Positions 51,137 through 62,420 of a stretch of 64,000 nt of DNA are shown in pieces. Below the pieces are notes generated by a model that made no database searches, was not told the DNA's origin, and saw nothing but the letters and a program-made list of their open reading frames with translations. The position numbers were made by a program, and so were the translations under genes. Each line of letters starts with the position of its first letter. Within the stretch, counting starts at the first letter, position 1. Source of the DNA: Serinus canaria (lineage: Eukaryota > Chordata > Aves > Passeriformes > Fringillidae); the NCBI RefSeq assembly GCF_022539315.1, contig NC_066333.1, positions 10,879,001 to 10,943,000 of the forward strand, given 5' to 3'.

Positions 51137-52488
51137 GCAATAAGTCAGCAGTGCTTAATTGTGCAGGTGATGAACACAAATGTCACAGCGTATTTTAACT
51201 AACAAATTTATCCACCTATTGAAATTACTGATTTTTAAATAATGCACACAAACACACAAAACGTGCAATTCAATTCCCATTACTAAAATTACATTTGTTA
51301 TCTACATTTTGGGAATTTCCTAATTGTAAAACAATTACCAGTGCATTTACAGATACTGCTGATGCTACTGGAAGCTCCTTTGTTTTGTTTTTTTTTCCCA
51401 GAATATAAACAAGTATTTTTTTTTACATGTACAAAAAATTTGGTTTTTTTCCACCCACAATTTGAGTTCCATGGGGGTGAGTGGGTATGTTCTGATTTGG
51501 GTTTCTGCTTTTATTTACTTCTGGACAAAAGCAATGTTAACTTGACCTGACCTGCAGAACACTGGGTTTGTAACACCATGTGCAATTCAAATTTGGCTCT
51601 TGGCAATGCCCTGGTCACCCCTGTGTGAGCAGGACTGCCTAAAGGGTTATTATGAGGGTCACATTAATTTCACAGCTGTTCTGACATTAATGCACTCCTT
51701 GCTCCCTTACTTAATGTTTCCCCACATTTTCCTGCTCTGAACAGAAGTCTGAAGATGACTGACTTTAATGAAGTGAATCACAGGGTGTCAAACCCTCATT
51801 CCTGTAGGTACAGATGTAAAACCCAATTTTTCCTTCCCTATATACACTGTGCTGACCCAGCTATCCAGAACTCTTAAAACAGCATTAATTTGCATGCAAA
51901 GGAGCTCTAAAGAATTCTCTTATTTTCACAATAAGATAAAACAACTTAATGTAAATCTAGATTGATCTGTAAATTTAAATACATTATAAAACACATATTG
52001 TGGATATTTATTCAGCACATGGTGCTTCTGAGACTTCTCTGTGCCCTGATTTTTATTTTATTTTTGGTTATTACTTTGCAGCTAAGCAATGTCATTTGTG
52101 CTCTCAGCAAACATTTCAATGCTTTGGTTTCTCCAGGGAGAATCTGTTCAGCTGAACTCTGGTCATGTCCACACTGGCCAGGGCTGGCACATTCTGCACA
52201 GCCTGGCCTCATGCACATCACACAGGATTTGGCCACACTGTCAGTCCTGATTCTGCTCTGGAGTTGCCAAGACACAATATTCTGGGGGTGGCTCTCAGAT
52301 GAGAACACTTGCAGGTGTTGCAGCTTACCAGTTTGAGAAGTTCCATATTGGCTCTGCCATGTCCAGCTTCATCTTAGGAATTCAGCTGATCAGGAAAACT
52401 GCAAATAAATCAGCAGTAGGGTACAGCCTGAGAGTCAAATTCACAGCCTGGGCAGAGTTATGTGCTCTGGGTTTGGAGAGCAAACAGG
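51137..52488. other. Unique non-coding DNA
   Basis: No gene is recognised. A T-rich patch with three separate T runs lies at 51378-51455. Opposite-strand frames of 124 and 98 codons (51962-52336 plus, 52012-52308 minus) overlap and are unrecognised. Confidence 0.6.
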
Positions 52489-52571
52489 CAAAGACAGCAC
52501 AGCAGCTTGGAATAATCCTGATTTTGGAAAAGCCAGGGAGGAGCAGACAAAGACAGCACAGCAGCTTGGAA
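52489..52571 (+). repeat. 24-bp duplication, 59-bp spacing
   Basis: The 24 bases at 52489-52512 recur exactly at 52548-52571, ending in GCACAGCAGCTTGGAA. The intervening 35 bases are unique. The pair is a two-copy tandem with unequal spacer, or a recent slippage or gene-conversion duplication. On the minus strand it produces a repeated Cys-rich peptide in an unrecognised 126-codon frame (52382-52762). Confidence 0.9.
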
Positions 52572-55500
52572 CCCTGACATCGAGGGAAAGTCTTTAAGAG
52601 CAGTGCCACCCTTCCCTCACTGCTCTCCCAAGTTAGACCCTGATTATTGACAAAACCAGCCTTAAAAACACAGAAACCCTCTAAGGTGAGCAGAACAAGG
52701 GTCTCTGCTCCCACAAGTACACCAGATGTTCTGAGAGAGAATATTTCTCTTGTCCAGCCCATGATCTTTAGATGATAACATCCAAGTCCCCCTGGAATGA
52801 TTCAGTTCCTCCCAGGACACCTCAGCCTCCAATCTTTCTGTTTAGGTGACAAGAGGGGCATTGGAAAGAACTGTTTGTTTTAGCCTTTGCTTTAACCTTT
52901 CCCCTGCTCAGTGCTATGTGAAAACAGAACTTTTCCCATGTTTATCCTGCTGGTTTGGGCTGTGTTAGTGCAGGAATGTATTTGTGCACAACAGCCTTCA
53001 GGGTGTTCCCAGGCTGTACCTCAGTCCAGAGCATGCACTTTGGGGAAGGGATGATGAAAATGTCAAGGGAAGAACAGAAAACCTGAAGGTACAAAAACAA
53101 AACACCACAGTCCTTGAGGAACAGGCAAGTCACAGGCATTTATAACACTGCAAGGCAGAAATACAGAATTAAAAGGATTGAGGTTTAAGGATATTTTTCA
53201 AGCACATAAGGAACAAGATGCTGACAAAGGAGAACACAATCTCTCTGAAGGACAACAAGAGATGTTTACTGCTGATGAAAATACATCTGAAAATAAACTT
53301 TAAACAACAAACAACTGCAGTTAGTCAAGTTTAGTTTATGTGAACACCAAGAGCACCAAGCCCTTTAATCCTTTTCCATGTCCAATCTATAACACCTCCA
53401 ATGCAAGATCCCTTGCTAGCAGAGGGATCCAGAGCATCCCATAGGAATTCAGAGGACTCATTTTCAAAGAGTTAAAACTGCTCTGGTCATCAGCACAGAA
53501 ATAAAAACAGCATTAATAAACCCAGTGCTCAGAAAACAAGTAGAACCAGAAGAAAAACCATGTTTTTAAAACTATGGAAATTCACTTTCTTTTGATCTTT
53601 TATCTTTCTACTTCACCTGTTTTTAAGGGTTTGTTTAGTCAGGTTTTTCACTTCAGGGTGTGCCTGGGTTCATGGTTTTTTCTGCAGCCTTGACAGGCAG
53701 ATATTTACCTGGAAAGGAAGCTGTGATTTATAGGCATTAAATGACTCCTGGAGGTAAAACCCTTAGGAGCATCACCAATTATTGCAAGACAAGAGCTGGG
53801 AGCCTCTGGTAGTAAACATGTGTTTCTGCCCTAACTCATAGAACAGATCTACACCAAATTCCTGCCTTTCTTTTCCTCTGAGAAATGCTGTTTGCTTTGT
53901 GTCACAGAAGTTGCTGGAGAGGTAGATCAGAAGAGATAATGTAAAATGCTTGCAAAACTTTAAACACTCACTTCATTCCTGTTCCTGGCTCCACTATTCA
54001 TTTATTAGAAAAACCTAAGTGCACAGATAGGGAAGGAATATTTTTGGATGTGCTAGAAAATATTCTAAGTGTGGAGTTGCTTTTTTAAGAAAACTTCATG
54101 CTATTATCCTACTTCTAATTGGAATAAAAATAAAACATGCAACATAGATAACCAATCTAGTCAAATATTCCCAACTCAGCTTCAAAAATGCACTTTTAAC
54201 CAATAACTACTGACTCTAAAATGTATGGGAAATATTTCAAGCCACTTTTGTGAGCAGAAATGGAATACCTAAAGACAGTTACTTGTCAGGAATTATTTCT
54301 CCACACATACTGGCATGTATTTAAAAATCCTTTACCTGCTGTGCAGCACCCAGAGAGAGAAAGGACAAAGAGGTTAAAGATGGCCTTGGAGCATCTTTTG
54401 TAAAAGACCTGCCATTGATGGCTAAAAAAGCCTAAAGCAAAACACAGAGACATTTTCCTCAGGGTGTAAGAATTTAGCTGGAAAGGGTTTTCTAAGATTG
54501 GAGCTGGGTCAGTGCAATCTTCAACAAAAACTGAGGAGAAATTTGAAGTGAATTGTGGTAGCAGAGTGAAATGTCATAAAACCAACCTAGGGAAGAAAGG
54601 ACTGCAGAAACAGGCAGATTTTATCTGTGTGAAGAGAAGCACATGAAGGTCTTTGGGATGTGTTTTAGACATGCTGAAGGTGGGAGGCAGGGTAAGAGCC
54701 TTGCTGAAACCCAGGCACAAGGAACCATCAACCTCAGGGCAAGATCTGGCCACACCAATAACTTTCCTCGAGCTAGGACTTGGTTAAACTTACTGTAATT
54801 TTCTGTATAGACAAAAAATTACTAAAGAAAACAACAAGAACTTGTAATTGAAGCTGAGAAAAAAAAGCCAGATATTGGTGAACAGAAGTTATCCTTAAAT
54901 AACAACAGATTTTATGTTGATTATCAAAATGTATTATTTTATTGAATCCTTAACTGCACTCACAGTTAACTGATTAAAGTTAACAAATTAGATTTATACA
55001 CCTCTCACAACCTCTTTTTTTCCTTTTTAATGGGGAAGAGGCAGAATCTCAAAATGCCTCATTCATCTCCCACCAAACTCAGGAATGTAACCAAAAATTA
55101 CGAGTTATTCCTCTTCTCCCAAATGGCACAGTTCAAATTTGAGGGAGAGCCTCTGATCCCTTCGTGTTGCAGGATTAAACTAATTTAAAATCTTCAAGAG
55201 AAGTGTCTGGTGAAGAAGCTCTGAAATCTCAGAACTGCACATTCAGTCCATGACAGCACTAAAAGATTAAAATTTAAAATTGAGAAGACCTACAGTACAA
55301 AGTGTGCACATTTATCTGTGGGCATTATTTAAAAGCCTTTTTGAAGTCAACTGATGACTTTCCAGCTAATTTGATGAGTTTTAGAGTGGGATACATGAAC
55401 ATGATACAATAAACAATTTATACAGTTACTGTCATACCTGTCAGTAAAAAGAGACTTGAACAGTTTGTTCCTGTGGCTCAAACCAGGACAGTTATAGGAA

Positions 55501-55595
55501 ATCTTAAAACAACCCAAATAGAGACAATCTTGTGCAGATGAAGACTTGTACCCTCTGCAAGATGCTGTAGATTAGAAAAGTATTAATGTTGAGCT
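52572..55595. other. Unique non-coding DNA
   Basis: Three kilobases with no recognised gene, interspersed repeat or RNA gene. Open frames are few and short (52942-53139 minus, 65 codons). Between 53140 and 55595 no frame reaches 60 codons, as expected of AT-rich non-coding DNA. Confidence 0.7.
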
Positions 55596-55745
55596 TTTGA
55601 TGGAGGTGCTGTCCTGATTTTATGCTAATTAAGAACAACTTTCGCTGATAAAATTAGGTCAATTATATTTAATTGGATCCATTAAACCAACTATAATCTT
55701 ATTAATAATTTGAAGACCTCAGCTGTCAGATTTTTCTTCATCTTA
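55596..55745. promoter_or_regulatory. Possible homeodomain/POU site cluster
   Basis: The segment contains ATGCTAATTA at 55622-55631 (overlapping POU and homeodomain-type words), then AATTA, CAATTA and TTAATTGG words up to about 55676, and TTATTAATAATT at about 55699-55710. One CpG survives at 55643. Word density is higher than in adjacent AT-rich DNA. It may be an enhancer-like conserved element; this is inference from motif content. Confidence 0.2.
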
Positions 55746-57302
55746 AGGTTCCTTGGTTTTGTTTCATTGCCTCAGCTCCCATCCTGCAATCCTACTTAAA
55801 AAACAAACTCTTCTGTCAATATCTCTAAGTTTCACCATTTACATGTTATGAAAATTCTACAAATTTCCATTTTGGTTTGCAGTTCACAGCATGGAGCTGT
55901 GCTCAGATACATGGAATTGAGCCAGCATTGTCCCCAAATTTTCCAAAATACCCTTACATTGGTACAACATGGTACCTATGCAGATCTATCAGGAATTTAA
56001 GCACTGTTGTTCATAAACAAGAGAAGTTTCTTCTGAACAACTTAATTTTTGCCAGTTGATTTAAATTCAGCTGAAGTATGGGGCCACACATCACATGACA
56101 ACTGGGTACCCAGAAAGGACCTTCCTGTTAACAAAAAAGATATTTTTGATTGTTGGTGTGCTACTTTTGATGCCCAGACACTTAAACCTGCCTGAATCAA
56201 TGCTTTTCCAAAGACAACTTTGCATGTTTTTGTTAAACACATATTCTAAGTGATAATAAATTCAAGTTATTCCCAAAAGTGCTGCTGCATTCCATTCCTT
56301 ATTAAAAGCTCACAACTGTAACTTCCCAAAAACATTGTACATATGAGGTACATGATTTAGTTTCAGAGTATGTTTATATTACATTTCTAGCTCCTAATTT
56401 GATTTTTTCAGCAGCTTTTCTCAAATTGATGTGACCTTACAGTGTACACAGTAGAAATGTTGTAATTTAAAATGCCCTAAAGTAAGTTTCAATTGCTTTT
56501 TATTTCCTAATCAACCAACCATTCAAAATTAGAAGAAAAGTTGGGGATTTTTTAAATATGAAGATATAAGGGTAGATCTTCATAAAGAATCTGGATGTTG
56601 ATTTCAATTCCTCCTGTTGCCACCTCCCCAGAATGGAGCTTGTCCATAACTGTGTTCTATTATGGGTAATATCTCCTGTATCTCCTAATGGACAATATTT
56701 CCTATGGATAATTATCCTATGTAATGTATTCAGGAAAAGTTTTGGTCATAACTCTTTAATATTTTTAAAATAAATGCTTAGACCATTCCTCCTCTATTCC
56801 ATAGGTGGGCAAGATATTAAGAAATGTCCATACTTATTTTGCAAAGGGTTTTTTTCACTTGTTCTCCTCTTTCACAGCATCTTGTTAAGAAATCAGTGTT
56901 TTGAGGGCTTTGAGTTCCACCCTTACATTATCCAGAGCACAGGGAGAGCAAGAGTGGGGATTTTTTTAGTTACAGTTATACCCTTCTAAACTGATTTGCA
57001 GCATTGATATTCCTTCTTAGCAGTTATCAACTTGACCTCTAATGAATAGAACAGATTTATGGGAAACTCATTTAGGAGTCAGGTTATGACTTTGGTGATT
57101 CACACTGGCTGATAATTAACAACATGTACTGAACTATTCATGAGAGCTCTAAAAACTGAACTCCTGCACTGTAAACTGGAGGGTACTACAGGGACAAGGG
57201 GGTTTGAGTTGGATTTGCTGGTCACAGGAATAACAGGAGAGAGCTGGGATCAGCCTCACTTCCCAGAAACCTTTGCTGGGCCCCAGTAATCCAGATTTTC
57301 CT
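55746..57302. other. Unique non-coding DNA
   Basis: No gene is recognised. The patch at about 56665-56720 repeats CTCCT(G/A) and TAT(C/G)G words loosely. The DNA just before 57303 (57180-57300) is the 3'-side flank of the CR1 copy. Confidence 0.6.
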
Positions 57303-57805
57303 GTTCCTATGAGTACCATGAAATGGTTTGTGTTGGAAGAGACTCTAAAGCTGATCTCACCAGCCCAGGCTGCTCACAGCCCCTCTGGACCCTGCCAGGG
57401 ATGGGGCAGCCACGGCTCCTCTGGGCAGCCTTGGCCTCACCACCCTCCCAGGGAAGAATTCCTTCCCAGCATCTCACCTAAATCTGGTCTCTGAGTTTCA
57501 AGCCCTTCCCTCTTGTCTTGTCACTCCAGGCTCTTGTCCCAGGTCCCTCCCCAGCTCTCCTGGAGCCCCTTTAGGCACTGGAAGGGGCTCTGAGGTCTCC
57601 CCAGAGCCTTCTCTTCTCCAGGTGAGCACCCACCCCAGCTCTCCCTGCCAACCCCAGCCCTGGGATCATCTCTGGACTCACTCCAGCAGTTCCATGTCCT
57701 TATGTCCTCATCCTTCCTTCCTCCCAGAGCTGGAAGGAATACTCCAGCTGGGAGTCTCATCAGAGTGGACTAAAGGGGCAGAATTGCCTCCCCTGACCTG
57801 CACAG
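57303..57805 (-). mobile_element. CR1 LINE, 5'-truncated copy
   Basis: Read on the minus strand, this matches the CR1 3' region as I know it. It has CCCCTTTAGTCCACTCTGATGAG, then the CTGGAGTATTCCTTCCAGCTCTGG block (C-terminal ORF2 codons in intact elements), then CTGGAGAAGAGAAGGCTCTG, CCTTCCAGTGCCTAAAGGGG, GGGTGGTGAGGC, CTGCCCCATCCCTGG, and finally CTTCCAACACAAACCATTTC, the segment next to the terminal octamers. The octamers themselves have decayed near 57303-57317. Roughly 500 bp remain of an element several kb long when complete, and there appears to be an internal deletion around 57640-57660 compared with the consensus. Frames inside are disrupted, so it is immobile. No clear target-site duplication was identified. 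Confidence 0.93.
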
Positions 57806-59298
57806 AAAACAAAAGCAGAAACTTTGGGGGTTCACTACAGCTGCCAAGTTTGTTTAGTAATTATTATATAATAAAGTTATTTACTGTGGTATAATTTCAA
57901 ATACTGCAGATGAATAGAGAGACAGAATTGCAGCTCACTGCTTGTGACAGCGAAAGTGGTGCTTAGGATCTTTCTTTGTTTTTGTTGCAGGCTGAGGTGT
58001 GCAGAGGGTTGCTGCTCTCCCTCAGCTGTCCTGGGACAGCAGAGCAAGCTGGCCCTTCAGTTTTCCTCACACAACTCATAATCCATGTATGCAAGCACAT
58101 GGAAACACAGGAGTGCAAACAGAAGTAAACACAGATATTACAGATTTGTGGACTGTTTTCCCTAATTTTCCATATCAGACTTGGCTACCTACCCACCACA
58201 TCCCCTAGATGTCACCCAGGATCTTGTTTCTTCATCACCTACAAACATCCCCAGACAGAAGGGAGCCTTGGCTTCCCTTTCTGACTAGAAACATGCTAAG
58301 AAAAATGTAACAAGATCCAACAAGCAAAAGGCTTCTGGTTGGATGCTGTTCCTCATGCTAACAACACATGACCTTTTGCAAAAGGCCTTCCGTGACTGCT
58401 TCTTTCCAACAGCAATGTTCTGCTGTGTTCCAATGTTTGAACTGGAATAAAAATTGTCCTTATGCTGAGGATGAAGTGGAAATTGGGACTTTTATGTTTC
58501 AGTTCAGAATTTGCCTCAGTTTCCCAAACGTCCCTCAGGTTTCTGCACTGTCCAAGATCTCTCACTCAGTTCAGGTTTTGGATTTCTCCCTCAGGGGAGC
58601 TTTCCTTGCTCCTCAGGCTCAAGTTTCTACCATTACCAACAAGCTCCCTGCAATTTGAGATAGAAATTTCACAAGAGCGATGCCTGGACACTCCCAACTG
58701 AGCAGAGACCAGGATTTTCAGCAGAGGCTTTGATTTCTCTACTGCATCCTTCCCTCAATTCTACAAGTAAAAATAAATACATCTACTTTTAGCAATGCAA
58801 ATACAGAGTTGGTGGCATCCCATGTGGCAGCAGTGAACAGATTACAAGACAGGCTGGAAGGGAAAATTTCAGTTTTCCTGAAAATTGATCAGCTGAACAC
58901 TAAAAATTGCACAAGCACTGCCACCTCTTCCAGCACTCTGTGCTGCTGCTCCATCTTGTGAAAATTAAAAATTGGTTTTATTCATGTGAACAATCTTATT
59001 GATGCCTAACATACAAAAAGCTAAAAGCATGATTGATTTTTTTCCCAGGCAACATTAGAACTAATGCTAATTCAACCTGCAATATTATTTCAGCTCTTGT
59101 TATAAGGAAAATACATTAAATAGTTCTTTATGTCAACACTAAGAGCAGAAGAAAATAAACTTCAGAGTTTCCTCCAAACTGCACAGTAAAGTTATATTTG
59201 ATCATCTTGCAGCACTTTTCCTTCAGAAGAAAACAGCAAGATAGGCACACAAAAAAGTGTGCACCACATCAATAAAGAGATTATTGCAAGTACTAATC
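57806..59298. other. Unique non-coding DNA
   Basis: This is the 5'-side flank of the CR1 copy. Frames of 69-96 codons (58368-58658 plus, 58462-58701 plus, 58353-58565 minus) overlap and are unrecognised. Confidence 0.6.
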
Positions 59299-59320
59299 AG
59301 GGGGGGAAAGAAAGAGAGAG
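59299..59320 (+). repeat. Short purine tract
   Basis: Seven G are followed by AAAGAAAGAGAGAG. It is a short low-complexity purine run. Confidence 0.6.
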
Positions 59321-59551
59321 TCTGTAGGCATGAATTAGATAAACCTATCTTTGAACAGCTTCAGTTGCTTTCACTGCAGAGTGAGACAAAGGAAAGACAT
59401 TAAAGATTACTGACAACCTGTGTATTTGTCCTCCTTTTTTCTACTTCAAACACAGACTGACTCCTGTATTTATGTTTTCCTGAGTCAAGCTACAGATCTA
59501 ATGAGCTGCTCTATTTTTATTTTCTTTTTGTGAGAACATTCTTTGAACAGC

Positions 59552-59590
59552 TTTTTTTAAAAGATAGGGTTTTTTTTTAAATTTTTCATT
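59552..59590 (+). repeat. T-rich low-complexity tract
   Basis: Two T runs of seven and nine bases flank AAAAGATAGGG, followed by AAATTTTTC. A separate T10 run lies at 59998-60007. Confidence 0.6.
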
Positions 59591-62150
59591 GTTGGAAAAT
59601 GTGACAATTACCCTATGTAGACAACTGCAGCTGGATTCAGAGCAAAGTTACTTTGAATATTCTTTATATCCTGAATTCCTTCCTTCACTACATACTGAAA
59701 CTGCTGTGGGAAGATAACCATAGCTGGATGTAAATTCCAATTTGAAACCAAACGTAAAGCACATTTCCAAGAATGCATAATTAAGCAGCATTTGTTAGAG
59801 TCAATTTGAGTGCATAAATTACTGAACATGGGTTAATTTTGGTGGGATTAAAAGCACCACCTGTTCACTTCTATAAAAAACCACCATCATTTCTGCTTCA
59901 GTGCTGTATTTGATTCTTACAGGTTGGGTTCCATCCTTTCAGGTTGCAGTTGGTTGATGAATACCCTCCAGTACTGACACAGCCAACACATGCCCCATTT
60001 TTTTTTTGCTCTTCCCGAACTAAACACTACAATTCCAAAGGTGTTTTCCAGGCAGGGAAAGCTCCCTAGACCAGGGTTCCAGACCAGGGTTCCAGTGTGT
60101 GCAAAGGTTTAAATGTGCAAGGCAAAGCTCAGAGCAATAGTGGGAGCTGCTCAGATACAGCTTTGGAGATGCAATGGTCACTGCAGAGCAGCCACTTATT
60201 GGAGCCTTTCACAGCAGCTCTCCCATTCTGCTCCTCTCACTGGCTGTTACACTCTGCCTGCTGTGCAAAATGCTCCTTTCACCTCCTCATGTTGAGCTGT
60301 TTCCAAAGGACAAGCTTCAAAATGGGTTTACAGCTGTGAAGTTTAAAGACAGGCTCGATAGACTGCAGTGAGCCACAAGCAATTGCTGTAAATGTTTCAA
60401 TGCAAATCTCTTCCCCCTAAACCTTGCAGCTTTGATGGTGGGATGAACCCTTGACTTGCTCAGCATCTGAGGAGGAGGCATGAAAATTCACAGCTTTGGG
60501 GGAAACCAAGGAGATTACAAGTCAACTAAAAATCCACATGGATCCACAGGACAGGACCCTGTGGTACTTGAAGCCCATTGATATTTTTATGCAGAGATTC
60601 ACAGCTGTACCTTAAAAAGAGACCTGTCATACTCTACTGTAGTGTTTTTATCTCCAGTTAGTGCAGAGTGTCTGTCCTCCACAGTCCTGCGTGCCTGAAA
60701 GAGGCCACTACATCAAGGCACAGGGTTCAAAGTTTAGAAGATAACAGCTGTTGAAATATGCTGTTCAAGGAAGATATTCATTAGATGCAGCTTGGAAAAA
60801 AAAGGAAAAAATACACCAGTGGAAGAATTTATCCAATAAGTTCTCCTTTTAAAAAAGTATTCCAGGGACACTGTCAGTTCTTGGAACAAGATAAAGTGAG
60901 TTGTAGACACTACAGAGGCATTACAGTTAGCAGCATCTGATGTTCAAAGGAGAGATACATTTAAAGCCTTTCAGTGTAGGGGGCACTGTGGGAATTCTGT
61001 AGAAGCAGGATCAGAGACACCCTCTCTCATCTTCCAGCTGTCAAATTCCAACCCCCAAGTGTTCAATTTCATCAGTAGATATGTTGAAAAAGGAACCCAT
61101 GAAAACAAGCTCAGTGCAATAAAAGCAAGGCTGCAATACATGAACACGGTGACAAGGCAGCAACAAGATTAAAATGTTGCTCAGAAAAGGAAAAGGGCAA
61201 TTTCCAACCCCCAGCAGGATTGAGAGAGAGCACCAGAGACCATGCACATGTAGGAACTCTCAGAGTGGCTGGCAAGGCACCCCATCTCTCTCCTGCTTCT
61301 CTTTACAACAGAGTTTAATTTTACATCTTGAGGGCTGAACTGGCAGAGAAGTGGAGTGCAAGGACAGTAAGTTTCATGAAGTATGTCAAGAGAAGTAACA
61401 GGGACAAAAATCCAATGAGAGCTGAATTCTGAATAAAAGTGAGTCACTTTTTTTCTTTGCAGGAGTTTGGGCCCTCGTGACTAAATACATTACTGCAGGC
61501 AGCTTTATTGCCATAAGCTCCAACTTACTGTTCCAGCTCTGAGACCTCAGTCCAAATTCAATCAACTGATATGCAAAACATTGGTCCCTCAAATCCCAGA
61601 AGTGCTGCCATAATTACATCTCCTATTCATAAAAACTCTGTTATCCCATGGAATTCACTGCAAGTGATGAACTCCTAGCAAGTCACTCAGCAGAACCTTC
61701 CTTACAATGTGTGCTAGAGACTGGCACCCAGCACTAAAGCTGTGTGACTCCTGGTGATCTCATCCTGTAGCTGTTCATGCAAAAAATTGTTTTTCTCTTT
61801 CACTTCCCTCAGATCCAGACCTTTTGATTTTGGTTTGATGTGTGGATTCGAAAACATAACTGTGAAATCAACTTGGTTTCACCTGACTTAGAGTCAAAAC
61901 CAGTCAGTTTCATACACTTCCTGTAATACCTAGAAACCTGTTCAGACCAGCCAATCTTTCCTTCGTGACCCCCATGCAAATTTCCATCTTTTTTACTGGA
62001 TAGAAAACAAATTTCCATTGTGCAGAAGGCCCACACAGCCTCCAGTTACCCCAGTCCCAATTTACCTAATCAGCACTACAGCTTACAAGCTCCAGCATTT
62101 GTAAACTATTTACCACCTAGTTAAAAACAGCACAGGATGTTTGTTAGGAA
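59591..62150. other. Unique non-coding DNA
   Basis: No gene is recognised. A 13-bp tandem pair, AGACCAGGGTTCC, lies at 60068-60093. Three overlapping plus frames at 60097-60371 and minus frames at 61041-61592 have no recognisable product. Confidence 0.65.
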
Positions 62151-62420
62151 TATTTTAATTTCTATAGGGTACCAAGAGAATATGTTAGCATTTTCCTTTT
62201 GATGTCAAGTGCTATCTACCAAACAAATCCACTTTTTTTTTTAATTCGAGAGATTGCAAAGTAGGTGGAGAGACTGCATTTGTAGGTTTATGATTCTTAT
62301 TTAAGCAGCTGCTTACATAAATCCTCAGGTATGTATGATTAATTATTTGCTTTCTAATCCCTGTTCAAAAGAATGCATCTGCTTTTATGTTTACATCAGG
62401 TTTTAGCAGCCTTTTTAAAG
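62151..62420. promoter_or_regulatory. Possible regulatory segment with E-box palindrome
   Basis: A perfect 12-bp palindrome, AAGCAGCTGCTT, lies at 62303-62314 around a CAGCTG E-box of the type bound by MyoD/ASCL1-class bHLH factors. It is followed at 62336-62345 by TGATTAATTA, a paired homeodomain-type word. The sequence is otherwise repeat-free apart from a T run near 62233-62241. Function is inferred only from these words. Confidence 0.2.
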
